From Rhodoferax sp. (GTDB taxonomy: Bacteria; Pseudomonadota; Gammaproteobacteria; Burkholderiales; Burkholderiaceae_C): 5,762 nucleotides of DNA. Each line of letters opens with the position of its first letter. Position 1 is the stretch's first letter. Positions 1 through 5,753 of this stretch are shown in pieces. The stretch spans positions 1-5,762 of the forward strand of contig JAKFXU010000190.1 in NCBI GenBank assembly GCA_021731215.1, given 5' to 3'. Under the pieces are notes generated by a model. The model was not told the origin of the DNA and made no database searches. It worked only from the letters and a program-made list of their open reading frames with translations. The translations under genes and the position numbers were made by a program.

Positions 1-263
1 TACTGCCGGCCGCCAAATTGCTCGGCATCGACCTGGTGCACTTCGGCGTGCTGGTGGTGCTGAACATGATGATCGGCTTGATCACGCCACCGTTTGGCAT
101 GCTGCTGTTTGTCACCAAGGCCCTGACCGGCATTCCGATTGGCGAGATGATGAAGGAAGGCTGGTTTTTCCTGGTGATACTGGTGCTCTTTCTGCTGGCC
201 GTCACCGTGTTCCCGCAAATCGTGCTGTGGCTGCCGCAAAGCATGGGTTACATCACGCACTAA
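1..263 (+). CDS. TRAP transporter large permease (DctM family), 3' end only
   Basis: This is the C-terminal part (about 87 codons) of the large membrane subunit of a tripartite ATP-independent periplasmic (TRAP) transporter. The reading frame is open from the window edge (codon phase starting at base 3) to TAA at 261-263, so the start lies outside. It shows a hydrophobic helix leading into the conserved MIGLITPPFG segment with its TPP turn, then an amphipathic loop (KALTGIPIGEMMKEG) and a last transmembrane helix rich in V, L and F before a short tail. This is the usual end of DctM proteins. In the family, this subunit forms the Na+-driven channel in the inner membrane, fed by a periplasmic binding protein (DctP) and a small membrane subunit (DctQ), which would lie upstream. 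Its position just before sugar-acid enzymes suggests it imports an aldonate or uronate; that is inference. Confidence 0.9.
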   Translation, partial: LPAAKLLGIDLVHFGVLVVLNMMIGLITPPFGMLLFVTKALTGIPIGEMMKEGWFFLVILVLFLLAVTVFPQIVLWLPQSMGYITH

Positions 264-284
264 CTCGTTATCAGCACAAGCCTC

Positions 285-293
285 AAGAGGAAA
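285..293 (+). promoter_or_regulatory. Shine-Dalgarno site of the FAH-family gene
   Basis: A purine-rich AAGAGGAAA lies seven bases upstream of the ATG at 299 (counting from AGAGGA). It decides the start. A longer in-frame ATG at 227 would overlap the transporter gene and add 24 residues unlike the family, whereas the protein from 299 begins as FAH-family relatives do. Confidence 0.75.
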
Positions 294-298
294 CCCCC

Positions 299-1471
299 AT
301 GCAACTCACTGCCCGCACCAGCCTTCCCGTGGACGGCACCACCGGCGCCCTCGTGGCTCGTATCTGGCGCCCCGAACTTACCGGCCCTTCCGTGGTGGCC
401 CTGCACGGCGAGGAGGTAATCGACATCACGGCGACCTTCCCGACCCTGCGCGACCTGTGCGAACAGGCTGACCCGGCGACTGCCTTGCGACAAGCCGCCG
501 GGGAACGCGTCGGCACCCTCGCCGACCTGCTGACCAACACCCCTCCCGACACCCGCAACCCGGTACGGCCCTGGCTGCTGGCGCCGGCGGATTTGCAGGC
601 CATCAAGGCAGCTGGTGTGACCTTTGCCATCTCGATGCTGGAGCGTGTCATTGAAGAAAAAGCGCGTGGCAACCCGGCAGCGGCAGTGGCCATTCGCACC
701 GAGATCACGGCACTGGTGGGCGACGACCTGTCCAAATTGAAGCCCGGATCAGCCCAGGCCATGGCGCTCAAGCAAGTGTTGATCGACCAGGGTGCCTGGA
801 GCCAGTACCTGGAAGTGGGCATTGGCCCGGACGCCGAAATCTTCACCAAGGCACCACCCATGGCCGCCGTAGGCACCGGGGCCGATGCCGGTCTGCACCC
901 CGAATCAAGCTGGAACAACCCCGAGCCCGAGGTGGTGCTGGCAGTCAACTCCAGGGGCTCGATTGTGGGCGCGACGCTGGGCAACGATGTCAACCTGCGC
1001 GACATCGAGGGCCGCTCGGCCCTGCTGCTGGGCAAAGCCAAAGACAACAACGCATCGGCTGCCATCGGGCCGTTCCTTCGCTTGTTTGATGCCACGTTCA
1101 CACTCGACGACCTGCGCCAGACTACCCTGACGCTCAGCGTTACCGGTGAAGATGGTTTCACGCTGGAAGGGTTTTCGTCCATGGCCCAGATCAGCCGCGA
1201 CCCGGAGGACCTGGTGTGCCAAATGATGGGCCCGCACCACCAGTACCCCGATGGCGCCATGCTGTTTCTGGGCACGCTGTTCGCCCCAGTCAAGGACCGC
1301 GACCATGTTGGCGGCGGCTTTACCCACAAGGATGGCGACATCGTGCGTATTTCAGCCCCGCAGCTCGGCACCCTGGTCAACCGCATGCAACGCACCGACG
1401 CCTGTGCGCCATGGACCTTTGGCTGCTCCCACCTGATGCGCAACCTGGCCCAACGCGGCCTGCTGACATGA
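299..1471 (+). CDS. FAH-superfamily sugar-acid enzyme, XylX-like 2-keto-3-deoxy-pentonate dehydratase candidate
   Basis: A complete 390-residue cytoplasmic enzyme of the fumarylacetoacetate hydrolase superfamily. The C-terminal catalytic fold carries the metal-binding acidic residues: E209 and E211 in NNPEPEVVLAVNSRG, and D230 in LGNDVNLRD. These are followed by the conserved LLLGKAKDNN segment (K246, K248, D249) and, later, GPHHQYPDGAMLFLGTLFAP. The N-terminal 150 residues (DLQAIKAAGVTFAISMLERV) match the long N-terminal domain of XylX-type proteins rather than short FAH hydrolases. From family knowledge, such proteins of about 390 residues include 2-keto-3-deoxy-D-xylonate/pentonate dehydratases, which form alpha-ketoglutarate semialdehyde. 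From memory, the overall pattern resembles that group most. The next gene starts inside its stop codon (ATGA), and it follows a TRAP permease, so it is probably co-transcribed and coupled. The exact substrate is inferred. A hydrolase of diketo-deoxy acids is the main alternative. Confidence 0.85.
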   Translation: MQLTARTSLPVDGTTGALVARIWRPELTGPSVVALHGEEVIDITATFPTLRDLCEQADPATALRQAAGERVGTLADLLTNTPPDTRNPVRPWLLAPADLQAIKAAGVTFAISMLERVIEEKARGNPAAAVAIRTEITALVGDDLSKLKPGSAQAMALKQVLIDQGAWSQYLEVGIGPDAEIFTKAPPMAAVGTGADAGLHPESSWNNPEPEVVLAVNSRGSIVGATLGNDVNLRDIEGRSALLLGKAKDNNASAAIGPFLRLFDATFTLDDLRQTTLTLSVTGEDGFTLEGFSSMAQISRDPEDLVCQMMGPHHQYPDGAMLFLGTLFAPVKDRDHVGGGFTHKDGDIVRISAPQLGTLVNRMQRTDACAPWTFGCSHLMRNLAQRGLLT

Positions 1472-2994
1472 TGCATTGCATTCAACTCCACCCCGACGAT
1501 GATGTGCTGATCGCGCGCCAACAACTGGTGGGCGGCACCCATGTGGGCGACATCGTGGTCAAAGGACTCATTCCCGCTGGCCACAAGATCGCCAGTCACG
1601 CCATCGCACCCGGTGCCGCCGTGCGGCGCTACAACCAGATCATCGGCTATGCCAGCCAGGCCATTGCGGCCGGTGAACATGTGCACACGCACAACCTGGG
1701 TCTGGGAGACAACAAGGGCGACTTCGAACGCGACTACGCTTTTGGGGCCGACCTGAAACCCGACACACCGCGCCTGCAGGCGAGCTTCATGGGCATCCGC
1801 CGTGCCGATGGCCGCGTGGCCACCCGCAACGTCATTGGCATCCTGACCAGCGTGAACTGCTCGGCCACGGTGGCGCGTGCGATTGCCGACCATTTTTCGC
1901 GGCGCACCAACCCGGGCGCGCTGGCCCGGTTCCCGAACATCGATGGCGTCACCGCACTGACGCACGGCACCGGCTGCGCCATGGACAGCCAGGGCCTGGG
2001 CATGCAACTGCTGCAGCGCACGCTCGCGGGTTATGCCACCCATGCCAACTTTGCAGCGGTGCTGGTGGTCGGTCTCGGCTGCGAGTCCAACCAGATCAAT
2101 GGCTGGCTGGCCAACAGCCACCTGCGCGAAGGTGACACCCTGCGCACCTTCAACATTCAGGATGCGGGCGGCACAGCCTCCGCCATTGCCAGGGGCATCG
2201 AACAGCTTGAAGCGATGCTGGCGCAAGCCAATGCCGTGCAGCGCGTGCCCTGCCCCGCCAGCCATCTCACCGTCGGCCTGCAATGTGGCGGCTCGGACGG
2301 TTACTCGGGCATCAGCGCCAACCCGGCGCTGGGTGCGGCCGTTGACCTGCTGGTGGCGCATGGCGGCACCGCCATCCTGAGCGAAACCCCTGAAATTTAC
2401 GGTGCCGAGCATCTGCTCACGCGCCGTGCCGTCACGCGTGAGGTGGGCGAGCGACTGATCGAACGGATCAAGTGGTGGGAGCACTACACGGAGATCAACG
2501 GCGGCGAGATGAACAACAACCCGTCCCACGGCAACAAGGCCGGCGGCTTGACGACCATCTTGGAAAAATCGCTTGGGGCGGTCGCCAAAGGCGGTACCAG
2601 CAAGCTGCAGGCGGTTTATGAATACGCAGAACGGGTCGATACCCCCGGTCTGGTGTACATGGACACCCCTGGCTACGACCCGGTCAGCGCCACCGGCCAG
2701 GTGGCGGGCGGTGCCAACCTGATCTGCTTCACCACGGGGCGCGGTTCGGCCTATGGCTGCAGCCCCACCCCCTCCCTCAAGCTGGCCACCAATTCTGCGC
2801 TCTGGACCCGGCAAACAGAAGACATCGACATCAACTGCGGCAACATCATTGATGGTGAAAGTACAGTGCCAGAGATGGGGCGGCGTATTTTTAACCTGAT
2901 GCTGACCACCGCCTCTGGCCAGTTGTCCAAAAGTGAGGCCCATGGGTATGGTCAAAACGAATTCGTACCCTGGCAGATTGGCGCGGTGATGTGA
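1468..2994 (+). CDS. Altronate/galactarate dehydratase (UxaA) family sugar-acid dehydratase
   Basis: A complete 508-residue protein with the single-chain UxaA layout. An N-terminal SAF domain covers about residues 10-80, with PAGHKIA and VHTHNL (H73, H75). A large catalytic domain follows after a short linker. Conserved blocks include RADGRVATRNVIG, NCSATVAR (C131), HGTGCAMD (C170), GLGCES (C205), LQCGGSDGYSGI (C273), NNNPSHGNKAGGLTT and GRGSAYGC (C431). The family dehydrates aldonates or aldarates (D-altronate, galactarate, D-arabinonate and others) to 2-keto-3-deoxy acids with an Fe2+ centre, in the cytosol. The start at 1468 overlaps the previous stop codon as ATGA and lacks a strong ribosome site, which suggests translational coupling. 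A second ATG at 1471 is equally possible and would remove only one residue. Specificity cannot be read from sequence alone. The XylX-like neighbour argues for a pentonate or similar substrate rather than for the hexuronate pathway. Confidence 0.9.
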   Translation: MMHCIQLHPDDDVLIARQQLVGGTHVGDIVVKGLIPAGHKIASHAIAPGAAVRRYNQIIGYASQAIAAGEHVHTHNLGLGDNKGDFERDYAFGADLKPDTPRLQASFMGIRRADGRVATRNVIGILTSVNCSATVARAIADHFSRRTNPGALARFPNIDGVTALTHGTGCAMDSQGLGMQLLQRTLAGYATHANFAAVLVVGLGCESNQINGWLANSHLREGDTLRTFNIQDAGGTASAIARGIEQLEAMLAQANAVQRVPCPASHLTVGLQCGGSDGYSGISANPALGAAVDLLVAHGGTAILSETPEIYGAEHLLTRRAVTREVGERLIERIKWWEHYTEINGGEMNNNPSHGNKAGGLTTILEKSLGAVAKGGTSKLQAVYEYAERVDTPGLVYMDTPGYDPVSATGQVAGGANLICFTTGRGSAYGCSPTPSLKLATNSALWTRQTEDIDINCGNIIDGESTVPEMGRRIFNLMLTTASGQLSKSEAHGYGQNEFVPWQIGAVM

Positions 2995-3004
2995 TGAACC
3001 TCAG

Positions 3005-3009
3005 AAAGG
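3005..3009 (+). promoter_or_regulatory. Shine-Dalgarno site of the PfkB kinase gene
   Basis: AAAGG lies seven bases upstream of the ATG at 3017 in the 22-base gap after the UxaA-family stop. It supports 3017 as the start; the protein begins there with the MILVAGSANLD motif typical of ribokinases. Confidence 0.6.
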
Positions 3010-3016
3010 CTATCTG

Positions 3017-3955
3017 ATGATTCTGGTCGCTGGCTCGGCCAACCTGGACTTTGTGGTGCGGGCAGCGCACATTCCTACGCCTGGTGAGACCGTGCTGGGG
3101 CAAGGTTTGACCACCTACCCAGGTGGCAAAGGCGCCAACCAGGCAGTGGCTTGCGCCCGCGCCGGTGGTGCACCCACCGAGATGTTGCTGGCCTTGGGGG
3201 ACGATGCCTATGCCCTGCCCCTGCGCGCTTCGCTTGAAAGTGCCCGGGTTCGGCTGCACACGGTGCGCTGTCCCGATCAGGCGACAGGTTGCGCCTTTAT
3301 CTGCGTGGCCGACAACGCTGAAAACGCCATCACGGTCGCCCCAGGGGCGAACCTGTGCCTGCAAAGCCAGCACCTGCCCGAATTGCAGGGGTTCAGTCAC
3401 TTGCTGATGCAGCTTGAAATACCCGTCACCACCGTGACGAGCTACGCGCGGCGCGCCCGGGCAGGTGGGTTGCAGGTGGTTCTCAATGCCGCACCGGCCC
3501 AGGCATTGCCGCCTGAGTTGCTGCAGGCGGTGGACATTCTGGTGGTCAATGAAGGTGAATTGCGCGCACTGGTGACTCAACCCGGAACGGTAGCGGCCAT
3601 GTTGCAACAGCTTGATGTGCCCACGGTGGTGGTCACCCTGGGCCAACAGGGCTGCATCGCGCGGCAGCACAAAGACTTCGTGTTGCAGCCTGCGCTCAAG
3701 ATCACACCGGTTGACACCACCGCAGCGGGCGACACCTTCTGCGGCACCCTGGTTGCGCATCTTGGCCAGGGTCAAACGCTCGCCCAAGCGATGCGCACGG
3801 CCAACGCGGCCGCCGCATTGGCCTGCACCGCCAGCGGTGCGCAATCGAGCATTCCAACGGCAATGGAGGTCGACACTTTCCTGAGGCAACACCCAGCACT
3901 TGATCAAAAGCAACTCAATGCGCTCAGAAGCTACTGTGGCCTGGATGCCAATTGA
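3017..3955 (+). CDS. Ribokinase-like sugar kinase (PfkB family)
   Basis: A complete 312-residue carbohydrate kinase of the PfkB family. The N-terminal strand MILVAGSANLDFVV contains the sugar-contacting Asp. The GGKGANQA motif at residues 36-43 is PfkB signature 1. NEGEL at 178-182 is the family N-E-x-E element near the Mg-ATP site. DTTAAGDTFCG at 233-243 is signature 2, with D239 as the expected catalytic base and the A-A-G-D anion hole. These features and the length fit ribokinase best, so it should phosphorylate a ribose-like sugar or deoxy-sugar with ATP in the cytosol. It is the last gene of the operon, 22 bp after the dehydratase. A kinase is not needed by a purely non-phosphorylative sugar-acid route, so it may serve another branch, or the substrate may be a keto-deoxy acid. 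No rho-independent terminator follows; a group II intron remnant ends 12 bp downstream. Confidence 0.88.
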   Translation: MILVAGSANLDFVVRAAHIPTPGETVLGQGLTTYPGGKGANQAVACARAGGAPTEMLLALGDDAYALPLRASLESARVRLHTVRCPDQATGCAFICVADNAENAITVAPGANLCLQSQHLPELQGFSHLLMQLEIPVTTVTSYARRARAGGLQVVLNAAPAQALPPELLQAVDILVVNEGELRALVTQPGTVAAMLQQLDVPTVVVTLGQQGCIARQHKDFVLQPALKITPVDTTAAGDTFCGTLVAHLGQGQTLAQAMRTANAAAALACTASGAQSSIPTAMEVDTFLRQHPALDQKQLNALRSYCGLDAN

Positions 3956-3967
3956 CGCGATCTGAAT

Positions 3968-4009
3968 ATCGGCATAGGGGACAGCCATTTTAGGCTGCGC
4001 CCCTGCCAC
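3968..4009 (-). ncRNA. Group II intron domain VI and 3' splice end
   Basis: On the minus strand CAGCC (3997-3993) pairs with GGCTG (3986-3982) around the loop TAAAAT. Below it, AGGGG (4004-4000) pairs with CCCCT (3980-3976). A3975 (with T3974) is unpaired, and GGC (4007-4005) pairs with GCC (3973-3971). The bulged A3975 is the eighth base from the presumed intron end at 3968, the canonical place for the branch-point adenosine. The intron ends in GAT, fitting the family's AY end. Confidence 0.68.
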
Positions 4010-4041
4010 ACCACCCGGCGTGCGGGTCCGCACCGGGCGGT
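4010..4041 (-). ncRNA. Group II intron domain V hairpin (CGC triad type)
   Basis: The minus strand folds as ACC/GGT, a G-T wobble, then five pairs (CCCGG/CCGGG), a two-base CG bulge on the 3' side, and TGCG/CGCA closed by a GACC loop. The five pairs between wobble and bulge, and the CG bulge itself, match the catalytic domain V of group II introns. The catalytic triad position reads CGC instead of the commoner AGC, a known variant among bacterial introns. It lies just after the maturase stop, as expected. Confidence 0.72.
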
Positions 4042-4055
4042 TCGAGAAGTTGAGG

Positions 4056-4193
4056 TCATGAGAGTCGGGGCACACCCAATTTGTCGAAATAGGCAATCGT
4101 CAGCACGGTTTTGATCAAGCGGTCGCTGTTGCGCCACCAGCACCGGGAGTTTCCCGCCACCTGGCTTGCAACATCCGCGCTGGCACCCATCGC
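4056..4193 (-). pseudogene. C-terminal fragment of a group II intron maturase/reverse transcriptase
   Basis: About 45 codons in one frame end at TGA (4056-4058). The peptide reads approximately MGASADVASQVAGNSRCWWR and continues to end in AYFDKLGVPRLS. This resembles the last part of the maturase (domain X/thumb) region of intron-encoded proteins, where a small-residue run, an aromatic WW/PW pair and a final YF..LG(V/L)..L motif are usual. The domain V hairpin beginning 14 bases after the stop strongly supports this. The reverse-transcriptase domain and any start codon are absent, so this is debris. The peptide is in frame with the upstream transposase fragment but separated from it by the TAA at 4212-4214. 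By peptide alone the assignment would be weak. Confidence 0.55.
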
Positions 4194-4194
4194 C

Positions 4195-4743
4195 CTTAAG
4201 CGGAATGGCACTTACTTTGTCTCCCACGCGTGACCATGGAGCTCTATCTTTCGTCGAGCCTGGGCGCGCGGAATCTTCAACCATGGGTAGGGCTTGGGTC
4301 GTCGCTTTCGCATTCGCGGCTCGATGCGTGCGGGCCGATTGCCCACCCTGCATTGGGCGATCAGCGTGAACAGCCGCCCGCAATCCTTCGCAGCCGACAA
4401 ACCTCGCGAGACCCACTGCGTCCACAGTTGCACGGTGTGTTTGAAGCTGAGCTCACGCGGGTCTACGCCGGCATTGCAGGCGGCCTGCGCCATGAGCAGT
4501 CGGATCACGTTGTAGGCCAGCAGATGGACCCACAGTTGTTTTTCGTTCATCTGCGGCGTCTGGCAGCTCAGCACGTCCATGCCCGTGGTGGTCTTGATGT
4601 TGCGCAGGTCGAGTTCGACGTTCCAGCGCCGTGCGTACAGCGCCGAGAGATCGTCCTTGCTGACCTGCCGATGATCAAGCAGCGTGGTGACCAGCACTTG
4701 ATGCGCGACTTTGGCTTCGCGTACCCTAAGCAGCGTCGATTCA
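4195..4743 (-). pseudogene. IS4-family transposase, C-terminal remnant
   Basis: A minus-strand frame ending at TAA (4212-4214) encodes the last ~175 residues of a DDE transposase. It contains VLVTTLLD, then YARRWNVELDLRNIK (4637 to 4593), which fits the IS4 signature Y-x2-R-x3-E-x6-K with the third catalytic acid (E). WVHLLAYNVIRLLMAQAA and LSFKHTVQLW follow, typical of this family. The first two catalytic Asp residues and the N-terminal domain are missing. Homology stops near 4735-4755, where the sequence becomes a TolC-family gene read on the other strand; the long open frame beyond that is only the antisense of TolC. The bases after the stop (4195-4211, CTTAAGCGGAATGGCAC on the plus strand) may be the element's own end, but no matching inverted repeat is present to prove it. 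The protein cannot be active. Confidence 0.85.
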
Positions 4744-5178
4744 ACTCTCAACAGAACCACGGTCGGCCTGTCCTTCAACCTGCCGCTGTTTGCCGGCTTT
4801 GCCACGCAGAACCGCATCAAGGAAACCCTGTCGCTCGAAGAGAAGGCCCGGGCCGACCTGGAGGCCACGCAGCGCAATGTGGCGCAAGGCACGCGTAGCG
4901 CCTTCTTCGGCGTGCTCTCGGGGCTCGGCCAAGTCAAGGCGCTGGAAGCGGCCGAGGCTTCCAGCCAGAGCGCACTCGACGCCAACAAGCTCGGCTACCA
5001 GGTGGGGGTGCGCATCAACATCGACGTGCTCAACTCGCAAAGCCAGCTGTTCGACACCAAGGCCAAGCTGGCCAAGGCGCGCTACGACGTGCTGGTGGGG
5101 GGCCTGAAACTGCGCCAGGCCAACGGCTCGCTCAAGGCCGAGGATCTACAGGGCGTCAACGCCGTGCTGGCGAAGTGA
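4744..5178 (+). pseudogene. TolC-family outer-membrane efflux protein, C-terminal fragment
   Basis: About 144 codons in frame to TGA (5176-5178). The peptide opens within a conserved strand (VGLSFNLPLFAGFATQNR) and continues with a long Ala/Leu/Gln-rich helix typical of the periplasmic tunnel. It then has YQVGVRINIDVLNSQ (4996-5040), the Y-x-x-G-x-x-x-x-x-D-(V/L)-L signature of the second TolC repeat, and ends with the last long helix (KAKLAKARYDVLVGGLKLRQANGSL). Intact TolC-family proteins have around 400-480 residues, so roughly the first two thirds are gone, including the signal peptide. These proteins form trimeric outer-membrane channels for drug efflux or type I secretion; this fragment cannot. 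The 5' break coincides with the end of IS4-transposase homology at about 4735-4755. An ATG at 4711 opens the same frame but lies in transposase sequence and is not a genuine start. Confidence 0.85.
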
Positions 5179-5227
5179 CGGTTTTCCCATGACAAGACGG
5201 GTGTAGCCCTTGGCGATCAAAGACGGA

Positions 5228-5640
5228 TCAGGGTCCGGACGGTGATACCGGGCTGTCTGCCCAGTTTTCCAGTTTGAGCGCTGTCACACGCTCAAATTCA
5301 CGGGTGTTGTTGGTCACCAGCGTGCAGTCATCGGCCAGCGCATGGCAGGCAATCCAGAGATCGTTGGCACCGATGGGCGTGCCGGCCGCGCGCAACTGGG
5401 TGAACTGCACGGCGTAGTGCTCGCACAGGACCCGGCTGACACCGTAGCGCACCGGAACCACGCGGGTCAATTCGTCCAGCCGACGCAGCACATCGGGTTT
5501 TCGGGTGCTTCGCTGGGCGCCCTTGAGCAATTCGGCGAACGTGAAAAACGACATGCATAACTCCGCGCTACTGTCCAGCGCATTGATGCGGGCTGCGACC
5601 GACGGCGGCTTGTTCTTGATCAGGTAGATCAGGATGTTGG
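5228..5640 (-). pseudogene. PIN-domain (VapC-like) toxin with truncated N-terminus
   Basis: About 137 codons of a PIN-domain ribonuclease, ending at TGA (5228-5230). The body is intact: NILIYLIKNKPPSVAARINA, MSFFTFAELLKGAQRS with the second acidic residue (E, codon 5531-5533), GANDLWIACHAL with the third (D, codon 5360-5362), and LVTNNTREFERV near the end. VapC proteins normally begin with a few residues and then DTN, in which D is the first catalytic Mg2+ ligand. Here the frame reads ASSN at that point, so the D-T pair and start codon are replaced. The frame stays open upstream to 5755, but that stretch is unlike any PIN protein and appears to be mobile-element sequence. The gene is therefore probably cut at about 5640 and inactive. 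VapC toxins cleave tRNA or rRNA and pair with an upstream VapB antitoxin, which would have been lost here. It converges with the TolC fragment. Confidence 0.8.
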
Positions 5641-5686
5641 ACGAAGCCGCTACGCGGAGTAGTCCACCCCTGAGCTGACACGATTT

Positions 5687-5735
5687 ATTCTGCACATTCA
5701 CCCCGTCAATTCCGATGGGGTGATTCTGCAACATT
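5687..5735. repeat. Subterminal direct repeat pair around a hairpin
   Basis: ATTCTGCACATT at 5687-5698 recurs as ATTCTGCAACATT at 5723-5735, one base longer. Between the two copies, TCACCCC and GGGGTGA form a 7-bp stem with a 12-base loop. The arms touch the repeats, so the whole reads as repeat-hairpin-repeat just upstream of a probable translation start. It could be a transposase binding region or an autoregulatory operator. Confidence 0.6.
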
Positions 5736-5753
5736 TCGTGAGGACACAGCAGC

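Larger units (their letters stand above)
3968..4194 (-). mobile_element. 3'-terminal remnant of a group II intron (maturase tail, domains V and VI)
   Basis: Read on the minus strand, this stretch has the order expected at the end of a bacterial group II intron. It runs from the last codons of a maturase (stop 4056-4058) through a domain V hairpin (4010-4041) and a domain VI hairpin with a bulged A (3975) to an intron end in GAT at 3968 that fits the AY consensus. Everything upstream (domains I-III, the reverse transcriptase and the 5' splice site) is missing; an IS4-type element abuts instead. The remnant cannot move or splice by itself. It lies antisense to the catabolic operon, 12 bp after the kinase stop. 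The left limit near 4194 is approximate, set by where the presumed insertion-sequence end stops. This was recognised from RNA structure by eye; no covariance-model search was run. Confidence 0.72.

Noticed and set aside
227..298. Upstream ATG at 227 as start of the FAH-family gene
   Set aside because: It would overlap the TRAP permease by 37 bases and add a non-conserved peptide; the ATG at 299 has a good ribosome site.
283..2955. A very long minus-strand open frame (890 codons) opposite the FAH and UxaA-family genes
   Set aside because: It is the antisense of two well-recognised enzymes. In GC-rich DNA with strong third-position bias such antisense frames are common, and the peptide shows no domain pattern.
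4014..4040. GC-rich hairpin read as a rho-independent terminator for the operon
   Set aside because: No T-run follows on either strand, and the CG bulge with the wobble pair fits intron domain V much better.
2891..4096. A 401-codon minus-strand frame over the kinase and the intron remnant
   Set aside because: It is antisense to the kinase, and its first part crosses the domain V and VI hairpins in a frame different from the maturase tail, so it is not a gene.
4230..4898. Plus-strand frame of 222 codons across the IS4 and TolC remnants
   Set aside because: It runs antisense to the transposase and then out of frame with TolC; no family features.
4747..4988. N-terminal extension of the IS4 transposase frame to a start codon near 4988
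   Set aside because: The extra residues are the antisense of the TolC fragment and lack the DDE domain, so the apparent 258-residue protein is an artefact of fusion.
5179..5227. Possible bidirectional terminator between the converging TolC and PIN fragments
   Set aside because: No convincing inverted repeat was found in the 49 bases; only a short T-run (GGTTTTCCC) is visible.
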